Positions 27,098 to 35,342 of a DNA stretch of 64,000 nt are shown here, piece after piece (position 1 is the first letter of the stretch; the number at the start of each line of letters is the position of its first letter). Under the pieces are notes generated by a model. The model did not search any database. It had not been told where the DNA came from and saw only the letters and a list, made by a program, of their open reading frames with translations. Made by a program: the position numbers and the translations under genes. This DNA comes from Cytophagales bacterium (lineage in GTDB: Bacteria > Bacteroidota > Bacteroidia > Cytophagales > Spirosomataceae), in the NCBI GenBank assembly GCA_013298125.1, contig JAAFJP010000004.1, forward strand, positions 1 through 64,000, read 5' to 3'.

Positions 27098-28228
27098 ATG
27101 AAAATCCTAATCGCCACCGACAAATTCAAGGACTCCCAAACAGCCCAACAAATCTGTGAAGGACTCAAAAAAGGGATTCAAAAAACCTTTCCCGCTTCCG
27201 TATGTGAGTCCCTCCCACTCGCAGACGGAGGCGAAGGTACGCTCGAAACTTTGCAATTGGTTTTGGGCGGACAATTCGTTGATTGTCAAGTAAATGACCC
27301 ACTTTTTCGACCTATCACGGCTCAATATTTATGGATAGAAAAAACAAAAACTGCCATTGTAGAAATGGCAAGGGCTTCGGGCATTGAGTTATTGAAAAAA
27401 TCAGAAAGGAACGCCCTGAAAACCTCTACTTTCGGAACGGGAGAATTGATTTTTGATGCCATCAAAAAAGGAGCAAAAAAAATAGTCTTGACCGTAGGCG
27501 GCAGTGCTACTAACGATGGCGGAATCGGTATGGCTTCAGCTTTGGGGTATCAGTTTTTGGATGAAAATAATAATCCGCTGAAACCCATTGGAGAGAATTT
27601 AATTAAGATAGAATCTATTGATAAATCATTGATTAACAATAATTTACAAAACATAAAATTCACCGTAGCCACCGACGTAACCAATCCTTTCTACGGAAAA
27701 AACGGTGCGGCTCATATTTTTGGAAGACAAAAAGGAGCGGATGATTTGGGTATTGATTTATTGGATAAAGGTTTAGAAAATCTGGCTAATTTATTCCAAA
27801 AAACCTTTCAAAAAGACGTGCAAGATTCCGCTGGAAGTGGAGCGGGTGGAGGTATCGGAGGCGGAGCAATTGCCTTCTTAGATGCACAAATTTGTTCTGC
27901 TGCTGATTGGATTTTGGAGATTACCAATGTATCAGAAAAACTAAAAAACACCGACCTCCTCATCACGGGCGAAGGAAAGATTGACATCCAAAGTTGGCAA
28001 GGAAAATTGATTTCGAGATTGGTACACTTAGCAAAAATTAACAACGTCCCCGTCATCTTGGTTTGTGGCACAATGCAGGACATCGAACAAATCATCGAAC
28101 AAGAAAATGTCATGTACGCCGTCTCGATTTTAAACGAACCAATTTCTCTCGAAAATGCCATTGCTCAGACCGCACAACTCATTGAATATCAGGGGAATTT
28201 ATTAGGAAAAATACTGTCTAAAATGTGA
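27098..28228 (+). CDS. Glycerate kinase (GarK/GlxK type)
   Basis: Phosphorylates D-glycerate; cytosolic, 376 residues, typical for the GlxK/GarK family. Signatures include KFKDSQTAQQICEGLKKGI, LPLADGGEGTLETL, IVLTVGGSATNDGGIGMASALG and the Gly-rich GSGAGGGIGGGAIAF, then LLITGEGKID. Start MKILIATDKFKDS is the family start. No glyoxylate or galactarate genes are next to it, so the pathway is uncertain. Confidence 0.94.
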   Translation: MKILIATDKFKDSQTAQQICEGLKKGIQKTFPASVCESLPLADGGEGTLETLQLVLGGQFVDCQVNDPLFRPITAQYLWIEKTKTAIVEMARASGIELLKKSERNALKTSTFGTGELIFDAIKKGAKKIVLTVGGSATNDGGIGMASALGYQFLDENNNPLKPIGENLIKIESIDKSLINNNLQNIKFTVATDVTNPFYGKNGAAHIFGRQKGADDLGIDLLDKGLENLANLFQKTFQKDVQDSAGSGAGGGIGGGAIAFLDAQICSAADWILEITNVSEKLKNTDLLITGEGKIDIQSWQGKLISRLVHLAKINNVPVILVCGTMQDIEQIIEQENVMYAVSILNEPISLENAIAQTAQLIEYQGNLLGKILSKM

Positions 28229-28231
28229 TTA

Positions 28232-28322
28232 TTTTACCACAAAAGGCACAAAAGAAATCAAAAGTTTTGAACAATATTAAAGTACAAATCTATTGTTATC
28301 TTTTGTGCCTTTTGTGGTGGAA
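28232..28322. repeat. Inverted repeat, CCACAAAAG family, copy 1
   Basis: TTTTACCACAAAAGGCACAA pairs with CTTTTGTGCCTTTTGTGGTGG. A second copy with a related arm (CCACAAAAGAATCAAAAG) follows tRNA-Leu at 38142-38221. Confidence 0.8.
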
Positions 28323-28663
28323 AATCCAAAAAAATAAAAAAAACATTGCATCTCTCATTTTGTTTTGGTAAACTTTGCATGATTATTCGATTTCAAAGAT
28401 TTCAAGGTCGAAAAATCCGTTACCAAAAATGCAATACGAAGTAAAATTCATATCATATTCATACCTCCCCACACCCATTTTTAGGTGTACATTCTTCCGT
28501 AGGGTCTGATACCCTAATGCTCATTATTCTGCCTATGCGGTAGATATTTCTCGAAATCGTTTTCGTGTTTTTAACAACAAACTAAGACTTAATTCGTTGA
28601 GCCTTAGCAAATTATCATCTTGTTTTATCAACAAAAACAATTTTAGCAATCTCAATTATCAAA
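28323..28663 (+). promoter_or_regulatory. Long AT-rich leader upstream of the GNAT gene
   Basis: Together with the preceding repeat this makes a 435-base gap without a gene. It includes a small hairpin TAGGGTCTGATACCCTA near 28499 and a TTTTGGTAAACTTTGC promoter-like stretch near 28363. The length suggests a regulated 5' leader for the following arginine-associated gene, but no known riboswitch class is recognised. Confidence 0.3.
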
Positions 28664-29398
28664 GTGGAAAAAGTATTAATCTCTGACGTTTCATCTAATA
28701 ATTATACCGTTCAAGTCGCCACGACAGAACATTTACCTCTTGCCGAAGCCATTTGTTTTGAAATGGAAGAATCCGCCAAAGCACGTGGCACGGGTATCGC
28801 CAAGCGTTCACCCGAATATTTGCGTGCCAAAATGCAGGAAGGCAAAGCTATCATCGCCCTTGACGACAAGGCTGAGTTCATTGGTTTTTGTTACGTAGAA
28901 ACCTGGGAACACGGCAAATTTGTGGCAAACTCAGGTCTCATCGTAAAACCCGAATGGCGGAAATATGGCGTTGCCAAAGCCGTGAAAATGAGGGCATTTG
29001 AGTTGTCCAGGACGAACTATCCCGATGCAAAAATCATTGGAATCACGACTTCGTTGGCGGTGATGAAAATCAATTCTGAATTGGGTTACGAACCAACCAC
29101 TTTCTCGGAATTACCTGTAAACGATGCCTTTTGGAACGGTTGCAAATCATGCGTAAATTATGACGTTTTGACTCGAACAGACCGCAAACATTGCTTATGT
29201 ACAGGCATGATTTTCGACCCTGAGTGGGAGAAAAACAAGGCAAAACGTGAGGCAGAAGAAGCCCAAAAAGAAAAGGAAAAGGAACACGAAAAATGGGATT
29301 TCTTGAAGGATGTAAAAGTCTTGGAAAGATTGAAATCTATTAAGGAAAAGATGTTTTTGCGTATGCAGGTGCGGAAGGCGAAAAGACAGGTGATTTAA
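28664..29398 (+). CDS. GNAT-family N-acetyltransferase, arginine-cluster type
   Basis: The 244-residue protein has an N-terminal GNAT domain: AEAICFEMEESAKARGTGIAKR, IALDDKAEFIGFCYVETW, SGLIVKPEWRKYGVAKAVK (acetyl-CoA loop). A four-cysteine region follows (CKSC, then HCLC), with a charged helical tail (EEAQKEKEKEHEKW). The start is GTG at 28664. Genes of this type lie next to argG/argC/argD in Bacteroidota and are the proposed first enzyme of arginine synthesis. That role is inferred from neighbourhood: argG and argC are downstream on the same strand. Confidence 0.82.
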   Translation: MEKVLISDVSSNNYTVQVATTEHLPLAEAICFEMEESAKARGTGIAKRSPEYLRAKMQEGKAIIALDDKAEFIGFCYVETWEHGKFVANSGLIVKPEWRKYGVAKAVKMRAFELSRTNYPDAKIIGITTSLAVMKINSELGYEPTTFSELPVNDAFWNGCKSCVNYDVLTRTDRKHCLCTGMIFDPEWEKNKAKREAEEAQKEKEKEHEKWDFLKDVKVLERLKSIKEKMFLRMQVRKAKRQVI

Positions 29399-29414
29399 TG
29401 ATATATAGAAAATT

Positions 29415-29450
29415 ACGGAAGTCGTCCTTTTGAAGGACGACTTCCGTTTT
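29415..29450 (+). terminator. Strong intrinsic terminator after the GNAT gene
   Basis: ACGGAAGTCGTCCTT pairs perfectly with AAGGACGACTTCCGT around a 3-base loop, followed by TTTT. It lies 16 bases past the GNAT stop and 5 bases before the Fic start, so it separates the GNAT gene from the inserted accessory genes. Confidence 0.85.
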
Positions 29451-29455
29451 CAAAA

Positions 29456-30475
29456 ATGGAAAACTTTGAAGAATATTTAAGACAGGGTGAACCCGATAAA
29501 GCTGAAAAAGCAACCATTTGGAAAGCGGCTATCGGTTTGCAACAAGTTGATGGGTTGAAACCGTCTGATTATCTCATTGAGACCGCCAAACACAACATTG
29601 AGGGAGATATTACGATTGAGGAAGTAAGACAACGCATAGCACTTTATTACAAACAGCAACCACCTAAAATAGATGAAAATCGAACAGAGGAAGCCGATAA
29701 GGTTTCAGTGCGTATTACAGAAATTTTGAGCGAACAAACCTTTACATTTTCGCCCATAGAATACGTAGATATTCACCGTAGGTTGTTTCAAGATATTTAC
29801 AAATTTGCAGGGAAAATCCGTGATTATAATATCACCAAACAAGAATGGGTACTCAATGGCGAGACGGTTTTGTACGGTAGTGCCGAGAGTTTAAAAGCTA
29901 CCTTAGAATACGATTTTGAGCAAGAAAAATCCTTTAATTATAAGGGATTAAACCAGCAAGAAACCATAGAACACATTGCTCGTTTTATTGTCTATTTGTG
30001 GCAAATACACGTTTTTGGCGAAGGAAACACACGGACAGTAGCCATTTTTTTGATAAAATATTTACGAACGTTCGGGTTCAATGTAAATAACAAATTATTT
30101 GAAGAACACTCATGGTATTTTCGTAATGCCTTGGTAAGAGCCATTTACAAAAACCACACAAAAAACATTCATGCTTCTAATGAATTTTTGCTTCGTTTTT
30201 TTGGAAACTTATTGTTTGATGAAAATAATATCTTAAAAAATAGAGAAATGCACGTCCACCACATTGACACTGTAAAAGTGCGAAATGACACTGTAAATGA
30301 CACTGTATTTTTACTAATAAAGCAAAATAAAAACTTAACAACTTCCGAAATTAGCAAACGATTAAATGTAAGTTTAAGCACCGTAAAACGAAAAATTAAA
30401 GACCTTAAAGAAAAAGGAATTATCGAACGCATCGGAAGTGATAAAGTAGGCTATTGGAAAATAATTGAAAAGTAA
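29456..30475 (+). CDS. Fic-family AMPylase-like protein with C-terminal winged HTH
   Basis: The 339-residue protein has three parts. Residues about 20-65 (KAAIGLQQVDGLKPSDYLIE, then GDITIEEV) resemble the VbhA-type antitoxin segment fused to a Fic domain. The Fic core holds HVFGEGNTRTVAIFL near residue 185, a variant of HxFx(D/E)GNGR in which the second Gly is Thr. Residues about 285-339 form a winged helix (TTSEISKRLNVSLSTVKRKI). Fic proteins transfer AMP or other nucleotides to target proteins. The HTH suggests self-regulation or targeting to DNA. No separate antitoxin gene is adjacent. Confidence 0.85.
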   Translation: MENFEEYLRQGEPDKAEKATIWKAAIGLQQVDGLKPSDYLIETAKHNIEGDITIEEVRQRIALYYKQQPPKIDENRTEEADKVSVRITEILSEQTFTFSPIEYVDIHRRLFQDIYKFAGKIRDYNITKQEWVLNGETVLYGSAESLKATLEYDFEQEKSFNYKGLNQQETIEHIARFIVYLWQIHVFGEGNTRTVAIFLIKYLRTFGFNVNNKLFEEHSWYFRNALVRAIYKNHTKNIHASNEFLLRFFGNLLFDENNILKNREMHVHHIDTVKVRNDTVNDTVFLLIKQNKNLTTSEISKRLNVSLSTVKRKIKDLKEKGIIERIGSDKVGYWKIIEK

Positions 30476-30492
30476 CATATAGATACAAACCC

Positions 30493-31515
30493 ATGAAACT
30501 ATTTTCAAAACTAATAACCCTCCTCCTCCTGAGCCTACCAACTTTGGCACAGGACATTTTGGATAACAGAGGCATTATCAGCTTATTAGGCTCGAAGATG
30601 TCGCAGGATATTGTGATTACCAAAATCAGTTCCAGTAAGTGTAAATTTGATTTGTCGGTGAATGGATTGGTGGAATTGAAAGAAGGACGTGTACCCGATA
30701 AAATTGTGAAGGCAATGTTTACAGCATCGCCACCGACAGAAATTATGAATAATGAGGACGTTATCAAACTCTCGAATTCACGCATAGGAAGTGCTATTGT
30801 CAAAGAAAAACTGATGCGGACACCTCATAAATTTGATGTGAGTTCGGAGGCATTGGTGAGGCTAAAAGAGGCAAAAGTATCGGATGCGGTGATTAAAGAC
30901 ATGATTTTGTCGCCCAACCAAGGAGCAAATGCCGTGGAAACTTCTCGTCCATCGAATACGCCCAATGAAAATAGTAATGTAGCTCCAACGGCGGTTTCTC
31001 AGTACAGTCGCAATCCCAACGAAAGGGAAGTTCGGAATGCTGCCCGTGATGCAGAACGTGAGCGTGAAAGAGAGGAACGTGACCGTGAAAAAGCCATCCG
31101 AGATAAAGAAAGAGACGAAAAAAATGCCATCCGAGACAAAGAAAGAGAAGAGAAAAATCGTGAGCGAGATGCCAAACGTGATGCGGAAAAAGAAGAACGA
31201 AATCGTGAGCGAGAAGAACGTTATGGTAGTAGAGATAAAAGGGATTACGGCAGTAGAAGTTCACAAAGAAGTCGCCCTGTGAGAATCAGAGTCGTGAATG
31301 ACCTTGATGATGTAAGAGGCTTGAAAAAAATTGGAGAAACCTCCGCAAGTGCCTCAAAACCAGACGGAAGGCAATATTCTCTGAAAAATGATGCCATTGA
31401 TAAACTCAAAAGAGAAGCCGAAGAAAAAGGAGCAACGCATATTTTGATTTTGTCAGAAACCTTTACGCTTACGCCTGTGAATACGGTGAAGGTGGTTGGG
31501 GTTTTGTATCAGTGA
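30493..31515 (+). CDS. Exported hypothetical protein with repeats and a charged coiled coil
   Basis: The 340-residue protein has a signal peptide (MKLFSKLITLLLLSLPTLAQ). Two related repeats of about 55 residues follow; each has FD(L/V)S, a LVxLKE motif and a (I/V)-K-x-M ending. A long Arg/Glu/Asp-rich region (about 175-260: REREREERDREKA and similar) is probably a charged coiled coil. The C-terminal domain (about 270-340) ends ATHILILSETFTLTPVNTVKVVG. Function unknown; periplasmic or outer-membrane associated. Confidence 0.75.
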   Translation: MKLFSKLITLLLLSLPTLAQDILDNRGIISLLGSKMSQDIVITKISSSKCKFDLSVNGLVELKEGRVPDKIVKAMFTASPPTEIMNNEDVIKLSNSRIGSAIVKEKLMRTPHKFDVSSEALVRLKEAKVSDAVIKDMILSPNQGANAVETSRPSNTPNENSNVAPTAVSQYSRNPNEREVRNAARDAEREREREERDREKAIRDKERDEKNAIRDKEREEKNRERDAKRDAEKEERNREREERYGSRDKRDYGSRSSQRSRPVRIRVVNDLDDVRGLKKIGETSASASKPDGRQYSLKNDAIDKLKREAEEKGATHILILSETFTLTPVNTVKVVGVLYQ

Positions 31516-31645
31516 GATATGCAAAAACGACGGGTGTATGCTCAGTAAACTACCCTTCCCTTTTAACGTCCGAAACGACTTCGTTTTTCGATGTAAAATT
31601 ACGGGGATAGATTTATCTTTACCAATAAATTAAAGACATACAAAC

Positions 31646-31792
31646 ATGACAGTAATGACAAAAAAGAATCCTGCATTAACTTCAAAGAAAGTTATTGCAA
31701 AGCCTTCTCCCAAGAAGAAAATTGTATTGGGAACGGGCAGTCATTTAGGGTTTATTTCTGATACACTTTTTGACGAAGATTTGAATAATTAA
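31646..31792 (+). CDS. Micro-ORF A (48 aa), possible antitoxin-like peptide
   Basis: An uninterrupted 48-codon frame, MTVMTKKNPALTSKKVIAKP onward, ending ISDTLFDEDLNN. It is basic at the start and acidic at the end, as small antitoxins often are. Its stop codon overlaps the start of the next ORF (TAATG), a sign of translational coupling. A TATCTTTA sequence about 35 bases upstream could be a promoter box. No toxin gene follows, so it may be a remnant. Confidence 0.45.
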   Translation: MTVMTKKNPALTSKKVIAKPSPKKKIVLGTGSHLGFISDTLFDEDLNN

Positions 31793-31929
31793 TGAAGAAT
31801 AGCATTACAAAACCTATCAAAATGTCTCCAAAAAAGCTCTCAGATAAATACAGAGGTATTTTTAGTAAAGAACAAGGCGAAGAACTCAATAAGCATATCA
31901 AGCAAATGAGAGAGGAATGGAATAGTTAG
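31792..31929 (+). CDS. Micro-ORF B (45 aa), possible antitoxin-like peptide
   Basis: Reads MKNSITKPIKMSPKKLSDKY, then RGIFSKEQGEELNKHIKQ and ends MREEWNS. The pattern of LSxKYxGxxSKE...L...I.xMRxEW is one I associate with C-terminal tails of VapB-type antitoxins. It overlaps micro-ORF A by one base. No PIN toxin follows; the next sequence is a perfect palindrome and then the TcmP gene. Confidence 0.5.
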   Translation: MKNSITKPIKMSPKKLSDKYRGIFSKEQGEELNKHIKQMREEWNS

Positions 31930-31935
31930 ATATGA

Positions 31936-31986
31936 TGAATGATACATAAACCTGCGACAGGCTGTCGCAGGTTTATGTATCATTCA
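31936..31986. repeat. Perfect 25-bp-arm palindrome
   Basis: TGAATGATACATAAACCTGC through CGACAG is perfectly complementary to the following 25 bases around a single central G. There is no T-run, so this is a palindrome (possible cruciform) more than a terminator. It lies seven bases after micro-ORF B and 75 bases before TcmP. Confidence 0.9.
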
Positions 31987-32061
31987 AAGGCAAAAAAGTA
32001 GAAATTATTATTAACAATTAACAGTTTAAACGAATTGAATAAAATTTAGCCGCATAATAAA

Positions 32062-32910
32062 ATGAATCAATTTGGAGGGAACTGGACTCACCAGAAAATT
32101 AAAATTATTGAGGAATACGCCAAAGCATACCTTCAAATAATGAAAAGTTATCCTTATTACAAACTCATGTATTTTGATGGGTTTGCTGGAAGTGGTGGGA
32201 TAGAAATTGGTGGTAAAATGGAAGAAAATTCTATTGATGGAGCTGCAAAAGTAATTGTCAGTATTAAAGACCCTAAACCTTTTGACACTTATTATTTTGT
32301 TGAACTTGAAAAAAAGAAAGCCGAAGCACTTAAAATAAGCCTCAACCAAATTCAAACATCTGGAATTTTTGTTGTGTCAGAAGATTGTAACAAGAAACTC
32401 GTGGATATGTCAAACTATTTAAGAGGATATAAAGGGCGAAATTACAAAGTCTTGGCTTTTATCGACCCATGTGGAATGAATGTAAATTGGGCTTCAATAG
32501 AGTGTCTTAAAGGGTTAGGGGTTGATATGTGGATTTTAGTACCAACAGGTTTAGGAGCAAATAGACTTTTAATGAAAGATGGGAATAAGATTCCTGATTC
32601 ATGGTGGAAAAAATTAGTTGATTTTTTTGGAATTAAAAAAGAACAAATTTTAGAAAGTACATATACAGAGGTTACTCAACAAGACCTTTTTGGAAATGTT
32701 ACAAAAGAATTAAGAAAAAATGATAAAGGAATACGAGAGATTCAACGCATTTATTCTGAGAGACTTAGGACTGTTTTTAAATTTGTTTCTCAACCATACG
32801 TAATGAGAAATGACCACAACTCTACAATGTTTCATTTATTTCTTGCTTCAAATAATCAGGTGGCTGTTAATATTGCCAATGATATTGTTAAAAAATATAA
32901 CCAAATGTAA
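32062..32910 (+). CDS. tcmP: Three-Cys-motif partner protein TcmP
   Basis: The 282-residue cytosolic protein resembles a class I methyltransferase fold: YFDGFAGSGG at residues 37-46 (motif I-like), an acidic VELEKKKAEAL after strand 2, and FIDPCGMNVNW at 133-143 in the position of an NPPY-type motif. TcmP is known as the partner of DUF5131 proteins, and such a gene follows after only 8 bases. The reaction is not established. AT-rich composition and neighbours suggest a mobile or defence origin. Confidence in the family is good because both partners fit. Confidence 0.82.
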   Translation: MNQFGGNWTHQKIKIIEEYAKAYLQIMKSYPYYKLMYFDGFAGSGGIEIGGKMEENSIDGAAKVIVSIKDPKPFDTYYFVELEKKKAEALKISLNQIQTSGIFVVSEDCNKKLVDMSNYLRGYKGRNYKVLAFIDPCGMNVNWASIECLKGLGVDMWILVPTGLGANRLLMKDGNKIPDSWWKKLVDFFGIKKEQILESTYTEVTQQDLFGNVTKELRKNDKGIREIQRIYSERLRTVFKFVSQPYVMRNDHNSTMFHLFLASNNQVAVNIANDIVKKYNQM

Positions 32911-32918
32911 TTTTTATT

Positions 32919-33638
32919 ATGGCACAATCAAGTATTGAATGGACAGAAATGACTTGGAATCCCACAACAGGATGCACCAAGATAACGGTTGGCTGTAAGT
33001 TCTGTTATGCCGAAGTAATGTCAAGACGTTTAAAGGCAATGGGAGTTGAAAAGTATAAAAATAATTTTAAAATTACTACCCATGAAGAAGCTCTTGAAGC
33101 CCCTTATCATTGGAAGAAACCAAAAGTAGTTTTTGTAAATTCAATGAGTGATTTATTTCATAAAAGTGTACCATTAGAATTTATCAAAAAAGTTTTTAAA
33201 GTGATGAATGAAAATCCTCATCATGTTTTTCAAGTATTGACCAAAAGAGCCGACATTTTACTGAAATATCATAGAGAGTTAAAGTGGACTCATAATATTT
33301 GGATGGGAGTTTCAGTGGAAGATTCAACTGTAACAGACAGGATTGATAAATTATTACTAACGGATGCAAGAGTAAAATTTTTATCCTGCGAACCACTCAT
33401 CGGGGCAGTGCCAAATATGAATCTTACTGGAATAGATTGGGTAATTGTGGGAGGAGAAAGTGGAAGAAAACCACGTCCAATGAATGCTGATTGGGTTACT
33501 GATATACAAGACCAATGTACAAAGGCTGATGTAGCATTCTTCTTTAAACAATGGGGTGGAACAAACAAAAAGAAGGCAGGCAGAGAACTCAATGGAAGAA
33601 CTTATGATGAGATGCCAATGCTATTGACAGGTTCTTGA
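32919..33638 (+). CDS. DUF5131 (phage Gp37/Gp68-like) three-Cys-motif protein
   Basis: The 239-residue protein begins SSIEWTEMTWNPTTGC, with the three-Cys motif Cys19, Cys26, Cys29 (GCTKITVGCKFCYA). CxxC preceded by a third Cys resembles an iron-sulfur site as in radical SAM enzymes. The body has VFVNSMSDLFHKSV, VLTKRAD, WMGVSVED, FLSCEPLIG and WVIVGGESG, all hallmarks of the Gp37/Gp68 family. It is paired with TcmP and lies 42 bases upstream of argG. Activity is unknown. Confidence 0.9.
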   Translation: MAQSSIEWTEMTWNPTTGCTKITVGCKFCYAEVMSRRLKAMGVEKYKNNFKITTHEEALEAPYHWKKPKVVFVNSMSDLFHKSVPLEFIKKVFKVMNENPHHVFQVLTKRADILLKYHRELKWTHNIWMGVSVEDSTVTDRIDKLLLTDARVKFLSCEPLIGAVPNMNLTGIDWVIVGGESGRKPRPMNADWVTDIQDQCTKADVAFFFKQWGGTNKKKAGRELNGRTYDEMPMLLTGS

Positions 33639-33680
33639 AAAATTAACTCTAACAAAAAATACACAACATTCACATAAAAA

Positions 33681-34880
33681 ATGAGTAAACCAAAAGTAAT
33701 CTTAGCATTTTCGGGAGGGCTTGATACCTCCTTTTGTGTAAAATATCTAACCGATGATTGTGGTTATGAAGTCCATTCTGCCCTTGTGGATACGGGTGGT
33801 TTCTCGCCCGATGAACTCAAAGACATTGAGCAAAAAGCCTACGGTTTGGGCGTTACGAGCCACGTAACCTTGGATGTTGTCGAGAAATATTACAACGATT
33901 GTATCCGATATATGGTCTATGGTAATGTCTTGAAAAACAATACTTATCCCCTCTCAGTGTCGGCAGAGCGTGTTTTTCAGGCAACTGCCGTGGCAGAATA
34001 CGCCAATAAATTAGGAGCAAAAGCCATTGCCCACGGCAGTACGGGTGCGGGCAACGACCAAGTGCGTTTTGATGTGGTTTTCCAGATTATGGTGCCAGAC
34101 GTAAAGGTCATTACGCCCATCCGTGACATGAAATTATCTCGTGAAGCCGAGATTGATTATCTCAAAGCCAAAGGCGTAGTGCGTGACTGGACAAAATCAA
34201 CGTATTCTATCAACAAAGGACTTTGGGGAACGTCAGTAGGAGGCAAAGAAACCTTGACTTCCAACGGATATTTGCCAGAATCGGCTTGGCCCACGCAAGT
34301 AACCAAGACGGGTGAAGAAACGGTGAAATTGCATTTTGAAAAAGGGCAATTGGTGGGTATTAACGGAGAAATCTCTTCGCCCGTTGCCGCCATTCGTAAG
34401 TTGTCGGACATTGCGAGTGCTTATGGCGTTGGGCGTGATATTCACGTGGGCGATACCATCATTGGCATCAAAGGTCGGGTTGGTTTTGAAGCCGCCGCTC
34501 CTTTGTTGATTATCAAGGCTCACCATTTATTGGAAAAACATACGCTTACGAAACAACAATTATACTGGAAACAAAACCTTTCAGAAAGCTACGGCACTAT
34601 GCTCCACGAAGGACAATTCTTAGAGCCTGTGATGCGTAATTTTGAAACCTTCTTAGTTGATACTCAGGCAAATGTAACAGGAACGGTGGATATTCATTTA
34701 GCTCCCTATCGTTATCAAATGATTGGAATTGAGTCTAAATACGATTTAATGTCGTCCATTTTTGGCACTTACGGAGAGATGAATAATTCATGGTCGGGCG
34801 ATGATGTAAGAGGCTTTTCAAAGATAGTTTCTAATCAGACGATGATTCATCGGAAGGTTACGGCGTATGCTGGGAAGTAA
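33681..34880 (+). CDS. argG: Argininosuccinate synthase
   Basis: Joins citrulline and aspartate with ATP in arginine synthesis; cytosolic. The PP-loop AFSGGLDTSF is at the N-terminus, followed by AHGSTGAGNDQVRF and the YSINKGLWGTSVGGKET segment. At 399 residues it has normal length. It lies between the TcmP/DUF5131 pair and a set of small accessory genes, in the same direction as the GNAT and argC genes. The 42-base gap upstream may mean that it is cotranscribed with DUF5131. Confidence 0.96.
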   Translation: MSKPKVILAFSGGLDTSFCVKYLTDDCGYEVHSALVDTGGFSPDELKDIEQKAYGLGVTSHVTLDVVEKYYNDCIRYMVYGNVLKNNTYPLSVSAERVFQATAVAEYANKLGAKAIAHGSTGAGNDQVRFDVVFQIMVPDVKVITPIRDMKLSREAEIDYLKAKGVVRDWTKSTYSINKGLWGTSVGGKETLTSNGYLPESAWPTQVTKTGEETVKLHFEKGQLVGINGEISSPVAAIRKLSDIASAYGVGRDIHVGDTIIGIKGRVGFEAAAPLLIIKAHHLLEKHTLTKQQLYWKQNLSESYGTMLHEGQFLEPVMRNFETFLVDTQANVTGTVDIHLAPYRYQMIGIESKYDLMSSIFGTYGEMNNSWSGDDVRGFSKIVSNQTMIHRKVTAYAGK

Positions 34881-34883
34881 ATC

Positions 34884-34981
34884 TGTCTGAATCAGGATTT
34901 GAGGATTACGGGATTAACAGGATATTGCAATGATGTAATCATCCTATTTATCTTCTCATCCTACAATCCTGATTCAGACAA
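34884..34981. repeat. Inverted repeat (TGTCTGAATCAGGATT type)
   Basis: TGTCTGAATCAGGATT pairs with AATCCTGATTCAGACA, with further inner GGATTA/TAATC motifs. The inner GATTaACAGGAT segment recalls the unit of the 76-bp array at 11609-12190. Confidence 0.8.
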
Positions 34982-35034
34982 GAAAGGATGTAATTTATTC
35001 GTACCTTTATCTATCAAAAATAAATTTAAAAGCA

Positions 35035-35277
35035 ATGACAACTGCAATAAATGCTTATGATAGTTTAGCCGATTTTATGGCTTCTCTCGACCCTGTGAAG
35101 GTTTTGGGTTTTCATGCTCCCAAGAATATTCAAGAACGGGTTGAAGAACTTTTAGAAAGGCAACAAGAATCTCCTTTGGCATTTTCTGAGAAGGAGGAAT
35201 TGGAGCATTACATGATTTTAGAACATATCGTTAGGCTTGCTAAATCTCGTGCAAGGTTATTTTTTACGCATAATTGA
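35035..35277 (+). CDS. Small hypothetical protein (80 aa), RARL-tail type
   Basis: MTTAINAYDSLADFMASLDP, then IQERVEELLERQQ, FSEKEELEHYMILEHIVRLA and the end KSRARLFF. Small proteins of this helical type with an LEHxxRLAKxRAR tail are common in cyanobacteria and Bacteroidota and often precede HNH nuclease or toxin genes. Here an exported protein gene follows instead. It may be a solitary antitoxin-like gene. A TACCTTTA promoter-like box is about 30 bases upstream. Confidence 0.6.
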   Translation: MTTAINAYDSLADFMASLDPVKVLGFHAPKNIQERVEELLERQQESPLAFSEKEELEHYMILEHIVRLAKSRARLFFTHN

Positions 35278-35284
35278 ACTCTCC

Positions 35285-35318
35285 AAACCTATAAGGATTT
35301 CGAAATCCTTATAGGTTT
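35285..35318 (+). terminator. Hairpin after the 80-aa gene
   Basis: AAACCTATAAGGATTTC is perfectly complementary to GAAATCCTTATAGGTTT, followed by a short T-rich run. It lies eight bases past the stop codon. Confidence 0.65.
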
Positions 35319-35342
35319 ATTTGTCTCGAAAATATTTTCAAC

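Noticed and set aside
30493-31515. Toxin or nuclease partner of the Fic gene
   Set aside because: The protein has a signal peptide and a charged coiled coil, so it is exported and unlikely to be a Fic antitoxin.
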